Below are positions 46,042 to 54,348 of a stretch of DNA of 64,000 nt, piece after piece. The stretch spans positions 62,001-126,000 of the forward strand of contig JBPBQV010000011.1 in NCBI GenBank assembly GCA_050955045.1, in the 5' to 3' direction. The stretch comes from Mucilaginibacter_A sp050955045 (lineage in GTDB: Bacteria > Bacteroidota > Bacteroidia > Sphingobacteriales > Sphingobacteriaceae). Under the pieces are notes generated by a model, which was not told the DNA's origin, searched no databases, and worked only from the letters and a program-made list of their open reading frames with translations. Each line of letters begins with the position of its first letter. Position 1 is the first letter of the stretch. A program made the position numbers and the translations under genes.

Positions 46042-47355
46042 ATGATTACCGAACAGCTTTACCAAATCTTCCTACAGCATCCACAAATCTCTACTGATAC
46101 GCGTAAAATTGCTTTCAACAGCATTTTTTTCGCCTTAAAAGGAGCAAATTTCAATGCCAATACTTTTGCAGCAAAAGCCTTGGAAATGGGTGCAGCTTAT
46201 GCCGTAATTGATAAAGCGGCTTATAAATTAAATGATCGTTTCATTCTGGTGGATGATGTGCTGTTGGCTTTGCAAGATTTGGCGCGGCATCACCGCCAAC
46301 GATTGCAAATTCCGGTAATTGGGTTAACAGGCTCCAACGGAAAAACCACAACCAAAGAACTGATTAACGCTGTTTTAAGTCAGAAATTTAAAACTTACGC
46401 CACTAAAGGTAACCTCAATAATCATATCGGCGTGCCGCTTACGCTGCTTTCTATCTCCGCAGAAACCGAAATGGCAATTATAGAAATGGGCGCCAATCAT
46501 CAGCAGGAAATTGCATTTTTATGTACGATTGCGCAACCTACGCATGGTTTAATTACCAATATTGGCCGCGCCCATTTAGAAGGTTTTGGTGGAGCCGAAG
46601 GTGTAAGAATTGGGAAAGGCGAACTTTTTGATTTCCTGGAACAAACCGGAGGAACCGTTTTTGTAAACCATGATGATTTGATTCTGGAAGAAATGGCTTT
46701 TCACCGGCATTTCCAAAAAACGGTTTATTACGGCAAAGAAGTGCATTGTCTGGTTTCTGGTGAAATCCTGGAGAATGTGCCGCTGCTGAAAATTCAATGG
46801 TGGCTGAATGCGGAAAATCAATCCACCCAAAAACACGATTTACAAACCAACTTAACGGGCAGTTATAATCTGGATAATTTGCTTGCTGCAATTGCCATCG
46901 GGCAGTTTTTTAATTTATCTGCGAAAGAAATTAATGCCGGAATTTCCGGTTATCAGCCGGCAAATAACCGTTCGCAAATCGTTCAAACCAAAACCAATAC
47001 CTTGATTTGCGATTATTACAACGCCAACCCGAGCAGTATGGAAGTGGCCATCCAAAACCTGAATGCCATTGCAGTTGATAAAAAAGTATTGATTTTAGGC
47101 GATATGTTTGAATTAGGAACTCATTCTTCTGCAGAACATGAACTGATTATTAAAAAAGCAAACGAAACTAAAGCTGATCAGCGGATTTTTATTGGAGAAG
47201 CTTTTTACAAGCATCATGCTTCTTTTACCGATACTTTTTTTGAAACAACCGATGCTGCTTTTATCGCCTTAAAAACAGCACCCATAACTGGTGCAACAAT
47301 CTTAGTAAAAGGTTCGAGAGGAATGCATTTGGAAACTTTGCTGGAATTACTGTAA
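46042..47355 (+). CDS. murF: UDP-MurNAc-tripeptide D-Ala-D-Ala ligase
   Basis: A 437-residue Mur ligase that adds D-Ala-D-Ala to UDP-MurNAc-tripeptide, the last cytoplasmic step of the peptidoglycan precursor. The N-terminal domain starts QISTDTRKIAFNSIFFALKG. The ATP-binding loop is GLTGSNGKTTTKELI (about residues 94-108). The central domain has KGNLNNHIGVPLTLL, EMGANHQQEI and NIGRAHLEGFG; the C-terminal domain has DYYNANPSSM and KGSRGM. The ATG at 46042 was chosen over a TTG two codons upstream. It carries the dispersed motif at 47216-47229 (HASFTD) and a one-mismatch copy at 47252-47265 (DAAFIA), the densest pair inside a coding region. Confidence 0.96.
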   Translation: MITEQLYQIFLQHPQISTDTRKIAFNSIFFALKGANFNANTFAAKALEMGAAYAVIDKAAYKLNDRFILVDDVLLALQDLARHHRQRLQIPVIGLTGSNGKTTTKELINAVLSQKFKTYATKGNLNNHIGVPLTLLSISAETEMAIIEMGANHQQEIAFLCTIAQPTHGLITNIGRAHLEGFGGAEGVRIGKGELFDFLEQTGGTVFVNHDDLILEEMAFHRHFQKTVYYGKEVHCLVSGEILENVPLLKIQWWLNAENQSTQKHDLQTNLTGSYNLDNLLAAIAIGQFFNLSAKEINAGISGYQPANNRSQIVQTKTNTLICDYYNANPSSMEVAIQNLNAIAVDKKVLILGDMFELGTHSSAEHELIIKKANETKADQRIFIGEAFYKHHASFTDTFFETTDAAFIALKTAPITGATILVKGSRGMHLETLLELL

Positions 47356-47358
47356 ACT

Positions 47359-47445
47359 AAAAAACTGACAGTTGGTCAGTTTTTAAATTGATTTTAAAAA
47401 TTTTTTAAAACAGAAAAGGCCGCAATCTAATTGATTACGGCCTTT
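47359..47445. terminator. Two consecutive terminators between murF and apaG
   Basis: The first hairpin is AAAACTGAC/GTCAGTTTT with a T-run (47359-47384), immediately after murF. The second is AAAGGCCG-AATC/GATT-CGGCCTTT (47415-47445), symmetric enough to serve apaG on the opposite strand. Confidence 0.8.
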
Positions 47446-47458
47446 CTTAATTTATAGG

Positions 47459-47472
47459 TGTAAAAGAAGTAT
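47459..47472 (-). repeat. Dispersed motif, ATACTTCTTTTA form
   Basis: TAAAAGAAGTAT on the plus strand just before the apaG stop codon; one base differs from the consensus. Confidence 0.55.
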
Positions 47473-47473
47473 C

Positions 47474-47860
47474 TTAATTCAGTTTATAAGGAGCAACTAA
47501 ATTAAATTCCGGAATTTTAACTTCAAATTCTTGGTTATCCAGTAAACGTACCATCTGGTAACCACCTTTCATGCTGCCCATTTCTGTTTTTAAGTTACAA
47601 CCAGAAACGTATTCGTGCTGGCTGCCTGGCTCAATTACTGGCTGCAAACCTACAACGCCTTCGCCTTCTACCTCGCGGTGCATTCCATTAGAATCAAAAA
47701 TATCCCAATGGCGGCGCATCAGTTGAACGGCATAATCGCCCATGTTCTCAATAGTAACTTTATATGCAAACATAAAATGTTCGTTTGCCGGATTAGAATA
47801 TTCTTGTTGGTATAAGGTTTCAACAGAAACTTTTACACCGTCGGTAATTGTATTAACCAT
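47474..47860 (-). CDS. apaG: ApaG-family protein
   Basis: A 128-residue single-domain protein of normal ApaG length. Family features are VSVETLYQQEYSNPANEHFMFAY, NMGDYAVQLMRRHWDI, and the EGVVGLQPVIEPGSQHEYVSGC block followed by MGSMKGGYQM. ApaG has a fibronectin-III-like fold; its biochemical role is uncertain, though it is linked to metal-ion and Ap4A phenotypes in enterobacteria. It is transcribed away from dusB with a 46-bp spacer and is probably monocistronic or downstream of dusB on the same strand. Confidence 0.93.
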   Translation of the reverse strand: MVNTITDGVKVSVETLYQQEYSNPANEHFMFAYKVTIENMGDYAVQLMRRHWDIFDSNGMHREVEGEGVVGLQPVIEPGSQHEYVSGCNLKTEMGSMKGGYQMVRLLDNQEFEVKIPEFNLVAPYKLN

Positions 47861-47906
47861 AAATGCTGATCGAATAATTATATAGTTGAGATGCTTTATT
47901 CAACAA

Positions 47907-48899
47907 TCACGCCATAACGTAAACATGTTCTGTTTTGATTCCTTCCAGAATGTCATAAATTTCGTTTATGTTTTCCGAAGCAACCAGCTTCATACGTGTT
48001 TCTTTAAAGTTTTCTATGCCTTTAAAATAATTGGCATAATGCCTGCGCATTTCAAAAATACCAGTTTTAGGTCCCTTCCAGGCAATTGATTTTTGCAGAT
48101 GGGTTTTGCAAACTTCAACCCGCTCTTCTATCGTTGGTTTGGGCAAAAAGTTACCGGTTTTGAGATAATGTTTTATTTCCCGAAAAATCCATGGGTTTCC
48201 GATAGATGCACGGCCAATCATCATCCCGTCTACATTAAATTCTTGTTTCCAGGCCAGCGCTTTTTCCGGCGAATCAATATCACCATTACCAAAAATCGGA
48301 ATTTCAATATTTGGATTCTTTTTCACTTCGCTGATTAAGCGCCAATCCGCTTCGCCTTTATACATCTGCGCACGCGTACGCCCGTGTATGGTTAACGCTT
48401 TAATGCCTACTTCCTGCAAACGTTCTGCAACGGTGTAAACGTTTTTAGTATTGTCATCCCAGCCCAGTCGCGTTTTTACAGTAACTGGCAAATGCGTGGC
48501 CTCAACAACAGCCTTCGTCATGGCTACCATTTTATCAATGTCCTGCAACAAACTCGCACCTGCACCGCGGCAGGCAACATTTTTTACCGGGCAACCATAA
48601 TTAATGTCAATTAAATCCGGATTAGCCAGCGTAGCAATTCGGGTTGCTTCACTCATGCTTTCAATACTGCTGCCAAAAATCTGAATCCCGATCGGTCGTT
48701 CATATTCAAAAATATCCAGCTTTTGTCTGCTTTTTGCCGCATCACGAATCAAGCCTTCCGAAGAAATAAATTCGGTGTACATCATATCCGCACCGTTTTG
48801 CTTGCATACAAAACGAAACGGCGGATCGCTCACATCTTCCATCGGTGCAAGCAGCAGTGGGAATTCTCCCAGATCAATATTTCCTATTTGAACAGACAT
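47907..48899 (-). CDS. dusB: tRNA-dihydrouridine synthase
   Basis: A 330-residue FMN-dependent enzyme reducing uridines in the tRNA D-loop. Motifs: LLLAPMEDVSDPPFR (FMN site), DINYGCPVKNVACRGAG with the catalytic Cys, VTVKTRLGWDD, ALTIHGRTRAQMYKG, and FGNGDIDSPEKA...GVMIGR-type GMMIGRASIGNPW. The ATG at 48899 (MSVQIGNIDLG) was chosen; the open frame runs 22 codons further but would overlap the divergent promoter region. The subtype is assigned from overall resemblance to DusB. Confidence 0.94.
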   Translation of the reverse strand: MSVQIGNIDLGEFPLLLAPMEDVSDPPFRFVCKQNGADMMYTEFISSEGLIRDAAKSRQKLDIFEYERPIGIQIFGSSIESMSEATRIATLANPDLIDINYGCPVKNVACRGAGASLLQDIDKMVAMTKAVVEATHLPVTVKTRLGWDDNTKNVYTVAERLQEVGIKALTIHGRTRAQMYKGEADWRLISEVKKNPNIEIPIFGNGDIDSPEKALAWKQEFNVDGMMIGRASIGNPWIFREIKHYLKTGNFLPKPTIEERVEVCKTHLQKSIAWKGPKTGIFEMRRHYANYFKGIENFKETRMKLVASENINEIYDILEGIKTEHVYVMA

Positions 48900-48941
48900 G
48901 TTTATCTTTAAGGCCTGCAAATTTACGTAATTTATCAGCAG

Positions 48942-49874
48942 ATGATGGAAAAGCCTTACTACCAAATGTCATATCCGTTGCAGTTTTTACTGATGGTATT
49001 GCTTGCTATCGGCGGTTTAATTATCGGTGGTTTAATCTGCGGCATCATCATCGTTATCATTTACGGCGTTTCCGGCTTTAGCAATATCATGCAATTGAGC
49101 GCAGATATGCCGGCAAGTGCCTTAAACAGTTTGAAATTTATGCAGATGGGTTCGTCTGTTTTTGGCTTTTTGATTCCGGCTATCTTCTTTGCAAAAGTAA
49201 TTGTCCGCCAACCCAAAACTTACTTAAAAGCAAACTGGCGTTTTCCACTGGTGCTTCTTTTAGTAGTATTTTTTATTATGCTGATTGCTTCTCCAATGAT
49301 GGAAATGCTAATCAACCTAAACCAGAAAATGGTTTTACCACAAGCTTTAAAAGGTTTGGAACGATGGATGCGCAACATGGAAGATACCGCAGGAGAGCAA
49401 ACGGAAATTCTATTAAAAATGAAATCGCCACTTAGCTTTTTAGTAAACCTGCTGATGATTGCCATTTTGCCAGCCGTTGCAGAAGAATTTCTTTTTCGCG
49501 GTTGTTTCCAGCAGATTTTTATCGGCTGGACCAAAAGTATCCACTGGGGAGTTTGGCTTTCGGCAGCATTATTTAGTGCCATCCATTTTCAGTTTTTTGG
49601 GTTTTTGCCGAGAATGTTGCTGGGCGTATTTTTCGGTTATTTTGCTGCCTGGAGCGGAAGTATCTGGCCGGGCGTTTTAGGTCATTTCCTTAATAATGGC
49701 ACTGCTTTGATTGTGAGCTATCTTTATCAGTTAAAAAAGATTAAAGTTAATCCGGATGAACAGCAAATGTTCGATTGGAAAAGCTATGCTTTTAGTATTT
49801 TGCTTACGCTAATACTGTTTTTAGTCTATAAAAAAGTTTCTCAAACTTATAACCAACGTTTACAAACCGTTTAA
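48942..49874 (+). CDS. CPBP-family intramembrane metalloprotease
   Basis: A 310-residue multi-pass membrane protein with about seven hydrophobic segments. The CPBP (CAAX-protease/bacteriocin-processing, Abi) motifs are all present: EEFLFRGCFQ (EExxxR), FSAIHFQFFGFLPRM, and WPGVLGHFLNN. Relatives cleave prenylated or bacteriocin-like peptides in the membrane; the substrate here is unknown. Its stop codon overlaps the next start by one base, and it heads a short run of plus-strand genes through psd. It carries a one-mismatch dispersed-motif copy at 49251-49264 (VLLLV). Confidence 0.9.
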   Translation: MMEKPYYQMSYPLQFLLMVLLAIGGLIIGGLICGIIIVIIYGVSGFSNIMQLSADMPASALNSLKFMQMGSSVFGFLIPAIFFAKVIVRQPKTYLKANWRFPLVLLLVVFFIMLIASPMMEMLINLNQKMVLPQALKGLERWMRNMEDTAGEQTEILLKMKSPLSFLVNLLMIAILPAVAEEFLFRGCFQQIFIGWTKSIHWGVWLSAALFSAIHFQFFGFLPRMLLGVFFGYFAAWSGSIWPGVLGHFLNNGTALIVSYLYQLKKIKVNPDEQQMFDWKSYAFSILLTLILFLVYKKVSQTYNQRLQTV

Positions 49875-50086
49875 TGGAATCAGATTGGGTTAAAATTTAT
49901 ACTTCCGCAAATTTTTTTCAGTCGGAAATGGTTAAACAATTGCTCACCCAGCACGATGTTGAAGTGGTTTTGATGAACAAGCGCGATTCTGCACACAATA
50001 CTTTTGGCCAGGTAGAAGTTTATATTCATCAATCTGCCTTTAGTCGCGCCATAGAAATTTTGGTTTTAAACGACATCAATCCATGA
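49874..50086 (+). CDS. DUF2007-family small protein
   Basis: A 70-residue soluble protein: WVKIYTSANFFQSEMVKQLL, then VEVVLMNKRDSAHNTFGQVEVYI. This matches the DUF2007 (putative signal-transducing, PII-like fold) family, whose members sit near cdsA in many Bacteroidota. Function unknown. It overlaps the upstream stop codon by 1 bp and the cdsA start by 4 bp (ATGA), so it is translationally coupled. Confidence 0.85.
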   Translation: MESDWVKIYTSANFFQSEMVKQLLTQHDVEVVLMNKRDSAHNTFGQVEVYIHQSAFSRAIEILVLNDINP

Positions 50087-50892
50087 AAACACGTGCGATA
50101 ACCGGTTTCTTTTTTGTGCTGGTGATGCTGGCTGCTTTCTTTTTCGGCCCATATATTTTTCTTGGATTTTTTTCGCTGCTTGGCTTACTTTCCCTGTTTG
50201 AATTTTACAAGCTAATTAAAACCACAGCAATTCATCCGCAGCAAATTCCAGGTTTAATGCTTGGCTTAATTATTTGTGCTGCAGCTTCATCTTATTGGCT
50301 GAATGCTTCTTTTAGCAGGTATTTTTTTGCGTTGATCATTCCTTTCAGCGTCTTAATTTTTTATGCTGAACTTTACCGGAAATCAGAAAAACCATTTCAT
50401 CAAATTGCTTATACTTTTTTAGGCTTGATTTATACTTTATTACCATTCGTTTTTTTTATGGCGATGGCATTTTTGTATGGAAATTTTAACTTTCACTTTC
50501 CCTTAGGATTTATTCTGCTGTTATGGACGAACGATACTTTCGCCTATTTAACCGGAAAACAATTGGGCAAAAACAAGCTTTTCGAACGGCATTCACCCAA
50601 AAAAACATGGGAAGGCCTTATCGGCGGAATTGTAGCAACCGTGCTGGTTGCATTTGTAATCAGCCGCTATTTCCAGGGAATCTCATCCATTCATTGGATT
50701 GTTGTTGCGCTGATCATTTCCATTTTTGGAACGATGAGCGATCTCGTAGAATCTATGCTTAAAAGAAGCATCAACATAAAAGATTCTGGTAGTATTTTGC
50801 CGGGACACGGCGGCTTGCTGGATCGTTTCGACGGACTTTTATTGGCTGCACCTTTGGTTTTTATTTATCTATACTTATTTTCAACTTTGTAA
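50083..50892 (+). CDS. cdsA: Phosphatidate cytidylyltransferase
   Basis: A 269-residue multi-pass membrane enzyme that makes CDP-diacylglycerol from phosphatidate and CTP. Helical segments span most of the N-terminal 200 residues. Signatures: WTNDTFAYLTGKQLGKNKLF, HSPKKTWEGLIGG, and the C-terminal SDLVESMLKRSINIKDSGSILPGHGGLLDRFD. It overlaps DUF2007 by 4 bp and precedes psd by 21 bp, so two successive phospholipid steps are co-expressed. It contains two dispersed motifs in opposite orientation: 50303-50316 (NASFSR) and 50758-50771, the latter inside the conserved signature (LKRSI). Confidence 0.96.
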   Translation: MKTRAITGFFFVLVMLAAFFFGPYIFLGFFSLLGLLSLFEFYKLIKTTAIHPQQIPGLMLGLIICAAASSYWLNASFSRYFFALIIPFSVLIFYAELYRKSEKPFHQIAYTFLGLIYTLLPFVFFMAMAFLYGNFNFHFPLGFILLLWTNDTFAYLTGKQLGKNKLFERHSPKKTWEGLIGGIVATVLVAFVISRYFQGISSIHWIVVALIISIFGTMSDLVESMLKRSINIKDSGSILPGHGGLLDRFDGLLLAAPLVFIYLYLFSTL

Positions 50893-50913
50893 TTTAAAAC
50901 GTTTATTTACTTC

Positions 50914-51579
50914 ATGACAATTCATAAAGAAGGTTTTTCGTCCCTTGCCTTAACCATATTATTTCTTTTTGTGCTGAATGCATTGGTTCATTTTTATTTC
51001 CCAGACAATAATGTAATCCGTTGGTTTACCTACATTTTTTCCGGTGTATTTTTTCTGATCGTGCTGCAATTTTTTCGCAACCCGAAAATTATGGTTACTA
51101 CGGATGAAAAAATGGTAATCTGCCCGGCAGATGGAAAAGTAGTGGTGATAGAGGAAGCGCAAGAAACCGAATATTTAAAAGACAAACGGATACAGGTTTC
51201 CATTTTTATGTCACCTGTAAACGTGCATGTCAACCGAAATCCGATTACCGGCGTTGTAAAATATTTTAAATATCATCCCGGAAAGTATTTAGTTGCCTGG
51301 CATCCAAAATCTTCTACAGAAAATGAACGTACTACAGTTGTAGTAGAAACGCATCAAGGCATTCCGGTTTTATTCAGACAGATTGCCGGTGCTTTGGCAC
51401 GAAGAATTGTTTGGTACGTAAAAGAAGGAGACGAAGTGCAGCAAAGTGCACAATTTGGTTTCATCAAATTTGGTTCGCGAGTAGACATTTTTTTACCGTT
51501 GGGAACTCAAATTAACGTAAATTTAGGCGAAACCGTAAAAGGCGGCCGCACTGTATTAGCAGAATTAGCAACCGATTAA
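50914..51579 (+). CDS. psd: Phosphatidylserine decarboxylase (short, archaeal-type proenzyme)
   Basis: A 221-residue decarboxylase proenzyme that forms phosphatidylethanolamine. It has two N-terminal hydrophobic segments, then VICPADGKVVVIEEA, VSIFMSPVNVHVNRNPITG, and the self-cleavage site in FIKFGSRVDIFLP, where the Gly-Ser bond gives the pyruvoyl Ser. The length is that of the short PSD family rather than the 280+ residue E. coli type. It follows cdsA. Confidence 0.94.
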   Translation: MTIHKEGFSSLALTILFLFVLNALVHFYFPDNNVIRWFTYIFSGVFFLIVLQFFRNPKIMVTTDEKMVICPADGKVVVIEEAQETEYLKDKRIQVSIFMSPVNVHVNRNPITGVVKYFKYHPGKYLVAWHPKSSTENERTTVVVETHQGIPVLFRQIAGALARRIVWYVKEGDEVQQSAQFGFIKFGSRVDIFLPLGTQINVNLGETVKGGRTVLAELATD

Positions 51580-51589
51580 TTTTATAAAT

Positions 51590-51760
51590 ATGAAAAAACT
51601 ATCAATTGTAATGGCCTTAGCTTTTGCTACAATAAGTGTTTCTGCTCATGAAAAAGGAGAAAAATGTAAAGGTGGAAAAGCTTGCTGTAAAAAGGAAATG
51701 GCTATGAAACACAAATCAACAGCAGGAAAAATGGCAATGGTTTCTGCAAAGAAAAAATAA
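51590..51760 (+). CDS. Small exported Cys/Lys/Met-rich peptide
   Basis: A 56-codon frame starting 10 bp after psd. The product begins with a convincing signal peptide (MKKLSIVMALAFATISVSAH), followed by about 36 residues very rich in Lys with CKGGKACCKKEMAMK and an HKSTAGKMAM tail. Three Cys and several Met and His residues could bind metal, but no family is recognised. It is followed by a strong terminator, consistent with a real last gene in the cdsA-psd transcript. Confidence 0.6.
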   Translation: MKKLSIVMALAFATISVSAHEKGEKCKGGKACCKKEMAMKHKSTAGKMAMVSAKKK

Positions 51761-51781
51761 GCTGATGCTGATTTTTATGCC

Positions 51782-51823
51782 ATAAAAGAAGCCTTTCAGA
51801 AAAATCTGAAAGGCTTCTTTTAT
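51782..51823. terminator. Perfect hairpin terminator built on the dispersed motif core
   Basis: The 18-bp arm at 51782-51799 (beginning ATAAAAGAAGCC) is perfectly complementary to 51806-51823; the loop is 6 nt. Both arms hold the TAAAAGAAGC / GCTTCTTTTA core. It serves convergent genes (the small peptide and rplS). Confidence 0.88.
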
Positions 51824-51845
51824 TATATATCTTTTAAAAAAGAAA

Positions 51846-52193
51846 TTAAATTCTTTTAGATTTAATACGTGCTGCTTTACCAGTTAATTCACGTAGATAA
51901 AACAATTTCGCACGACGTACTTTACCGTGGCTGTTTACTTCTACTTTATCAATATTTGGAGAATTGATTGGGAAGATACGTTCAACACCAATTCCGTTAG
52001 AAACTTTACGTACAGTAAATGTTTCGTGTGCACCAGCACTGTTACGTTGGATAACAACACCTTGGTAAAGCTGAATACGCTCTTTGTTACCTTCTCTGAT
52101 TTTGTAGTAAACACTAACCGTATCACCTGCTTTAAAGGAAGGAAAGGTGCTTTTAACTATGTTTTGTTCTTCAACAAATTTTACTAAATCCAT
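51846..52193 (-). CDS. rplS: Ribosomal protein L19
   Basis: A 115-residue 50S protein of normal length: FPSFKAGDTVSVYYKIREG, RIQLYQGVVIQRNSAGAHE, VRKVSNGIGVERIFPINSP and VRRAKLFYLRELTGKAARI are conserved L19 blocks. It sits at the 30S-50S interface. Last gene of the rpsP-rimM-trmD-rplS group, after a 122-bp gap that could hold its own promoter. Confidence 0.98.
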   Translation of the reverse strand: MDLVKFVEEQNIVKSTFPSFKAGDTVSVYYKIREGNKERIQLYQGVVIQRNSAGAHETFTVRKVSNGIGVERIFPINSPNIDKVEVNSHGKVRRAKLFYLRELTGKAARIKSKRI

Positions 52194-52315
52194 GATTTTA
52201 AGCTCTTAATAACGATTTTTATGTCCTAAAAATCGGATTGCAAGTATAGGAATTTTTACTAAATTATCAAAGGCTGATTTTAATTTTCCACAATACAGCT
52301 TTTATGCACATAAAA

Positions 52316-52990
52316 TCAGGAAAGCAAGTCTGGCCGGCGTTGTTTGGTTCGTTCCAAAGCCTGTTCATGCCGCCATTTTTCAATTTCGGCTGTATTTCCG
52401 CTTAATAAGATTGGTGGCACAACTTGCCCATTCCATTGTGCCGGACGTGTGTATAAAGGCGCATCCAGCAATCCATCCTGAAAAGAATCAGACAAGGCAG
52501 AAGTTTCATCGGACAATACGCCTGGAATCAACCGCACCACAGCATCAACCAAAACAGCAGCTGGCAATTCTCCTCCGGAAAGGACGTAATCACCTACAGA
52601 AATTTCGCGTGTTACAAATGTATCTCGAATGCGCTGATCTATTCCTTTATAATGTCCGCATAAAACCATTATGTTTTTTTTGGTAGAAAATTGATTGGCT
52701 ATGGATTGATTTAGCGTTTCCCCATCGGGCGACATGAAAATTACTTCATCATAATCCCTTTGTGTTTTCAAATGATTGATGCAATTGGCAAATGGTTCTA
52801 CCGTCATGATCATGCCGCTTCCGCCGCCGTACGGATAATCATCCACGCTTTTTTGTTTGTTGGTAGCATAATCACGAAGATTATGTACCTCAATTTCAGC
52901 AATTCCTTTTTTTTGAGCACGCTGCAAAATAGAATGCGCAAACGGACTTTCTAACAAGCCGGGCAGAACAGTAATGATATCAAAACGCAT
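52316..52990 (-). CDS. trmD: tRNA (guanine-37-N1)-methyltransferase
   Basis: A 224-residue SPOUT methyltransferase that makes m1G37 in tRNAs to prevent frameshifting. Conserved blocks: MRFDIITVLPGLLESPF, DDYPYGGGSGMIMTVEPF, CGHYKGIDQRIRDTFV, EISVGDYVLSGGELPAAVLVDAVVRLIPG (trefoil-knot SAM site), and LLDAPLYTRPAQWNG. Third gene of the classic operon. Confidence 0.98.
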   Translation of the reverse strand: MRFDIITVLPGLLESPFAHSILQRAQKKGIAEIEVHNLRDYATNKQKSVDDYPYGGGSGMIMTVEPFANCINHLKTQRDYDEVIFMSPDGETLNQSIANQFSTKKNIMVLCGHYKGIDQRIRDTFVTREISVGDYVLSGGELPAAVLVDAVVRLIPGVLSDETSALSDSFQDGLLDAPLYTRPAQWNGQVVPPILLSGNTAEIEKWRHEQALERTKQRRPDLLS

Positions 52991-53046
52991 GTGGCAAAGA
53001 TAAAGGACTTGAGGTTGAAAGAGAGGAAGTCAAGTGCTTAAAAGGA

Positions 53047-53571
53047 TTATTCCAAATAAACATCCAGCAAACCTTCCGGTAAATCCACTAAAACTATTCC
53101 TTTTACCACATCAATACTTTTAATAATGCTTTCGTTAAGCGGAAAAAGCACATCCTGGTTTTTGTAGGAAACGGTTGCAATTAGCTGCTGCGGAAATTCG
53201 TGTATTTCGATGATTTCGCCCAGTTCGCCTTCATTTACATCTACTGCAATAAACTGGATCAAGTCTTTTAAACCAAACTCGCTTTTTTTCTTTTTAGGTT
53301 TAATTTTATTAGGCAGATAAATGTCTTTTTTTACCAATAAAGCTGCTTTTTCAATCGTATTTACATCTTCTAATTGCAGGTAAGCCACATTCTTCATAGG
53401 AAGCTTAAACAGCGTTACAAAGTACGGCACCAGTTTGCCACAAAGTTCAATAAACAAACTATTAAACTTTAGTTTTTCGGGTTCATCAAAAGCAATAAAT
53501 ACCTGTAATTCACCTTTTAAACCACGCGTTTTAGTAACAGTACCTAACCGGAAACAATCTTCTGTTGTCAT
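53047..53571 (-). CDS. rimM: 16S rRNA processing protein RimM
   Basis: A 174-residue ribosome maturation factor. The N-terminal RimM domain begins FRLGTVTKTRGLKGELQVFI; the C-terminal PRC-barrel part has DLIQFIAVDVNEGELGEII and ends VLVDLPEGLLDVY. It binds S19 and assists late 30S head assembly. It lies between rpsP and trmD, the conserved order. Confidence 0.97.
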   Translation of the reverse strand: MTTEDCFRLGTVTKTRGLKGELQVFIAFDEPEKLKFNSLFIELCGKLVPYFVTLFKLPMKNVAYLQLEDVNTIEKAALLVKKDIYLPNKIKPKKKKSEFGLKDLIQFIAVDVNEGELGEIIEIHEFPQQLIATVSYKNQDVLFPLNESIIKSIDVVKGIVLVDLPEGLLDVYLE

Positions 53572-53655
53572 TAAAAAAAGGCTTTAAAACAAATATAGCG
53601 AAGCTCTTCTATTTGAAGAAGATGCTTCGCTATACCATAAATGTAATAATTTGAA

Positions 53656-54165
53656 TTACTCAGCAGGAGCTTCTTCAGTTGTTTCCGCAACTGGTTCTGC
53701 AGCAGGAGGTGTATTTTTAGCAGCAATAGCCGTTGCACGATCCGTATTTTTCTTTGCCTCAGCAGCTAAAGCAGCTTTTCTGGCTTCGTCTCTTGCAGAA
53801 CCTAAATCAGTTTTCTTACCACTGATTTTGTTTTCTTTTTGTTCTGTCCATTCTGCAAATTTTGCATCAGCTTGTTCCTCGGTTAAAGCACCTTTTTTAA
53901 CACCGCCTTGCAAGTGTTTTTTGTACATTACACCTTTATAAGCTAAAATTGCGCGGCAAGTATCTGTTGGTTGTGCGCCTGTGTTGACCCAGTTCAACGT
54001 TTTGTCGAAATCAATTTTAATTGTTGCTGGATTGGTGTTTGGGTCATAAGAACCTAAACGCTCAATGAAACGGCCATCTCTTGGGGCGCGTCCATCGGCT
54101 ACCACAATGTAATAAAAAGCTTTGCCTTTTTTACCGTGTCTTTGTAATCTGATTTTGGTTGCCAT
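53656..54165 (-). CDS. rpsP: Ribosomal protein S16 with long C-terminal tail
   Basis: A 169-residue protein. Residues about 1-85 are canonical S16 (KIRLQRHGKKGKAFYYIVVADGR, GRFIERLGSYDPN, CRAILAYKGVMYKKHLQGG). The remainder is a lysine/alanine-rich extension ending in PVAETTEEAPAE; extended S16 is usual in Bacteroidota. First gene of the minus-strand operon. The promoter lies in the 183-bp spacer shared with the divergent nucleotidase gene. Confidence 0.97.
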   Translation of the reverse strand: MATKIRLQRHGKKGKAFYYIVVADGRAPRDGRFIERLGSYDPNTNPATIKIDFDKTLNWVNTGAQPTDTCRAILAYKGVMYKKHLQGGVKKGALTEEQADAKFAEWTEQKENKISGKKTDLGSARDEARKAALAAEAKKNTDRATAIAAKNTPPAAEPVAETTEEAPAE

Positions 54166-54348
54166 TTTTTGTTTTATGTATTCAACATATCCCCCGGAAC
54201 CTTTTGTTGCGAGGGCTGCAAAAGTAAGAAAACTTATTTAAAAAATTTGTAATCTGCATAAAATCAACCAAAAAGACTAATTTAACCAAAATTAGACCTA
54301 CTGGTTAATTTATTTCTATTTGAAAAACAGAATTATTTTTGAGAAAAC

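Noticed and set aside
12333..50316. The dispersed motif as a protein-level repeat (NASF)
   Set aside because: Coding copies occur in different frames and orientations and give different residues (NASF, LLL, KRSI, KEA), so the conserved unit is DNA.
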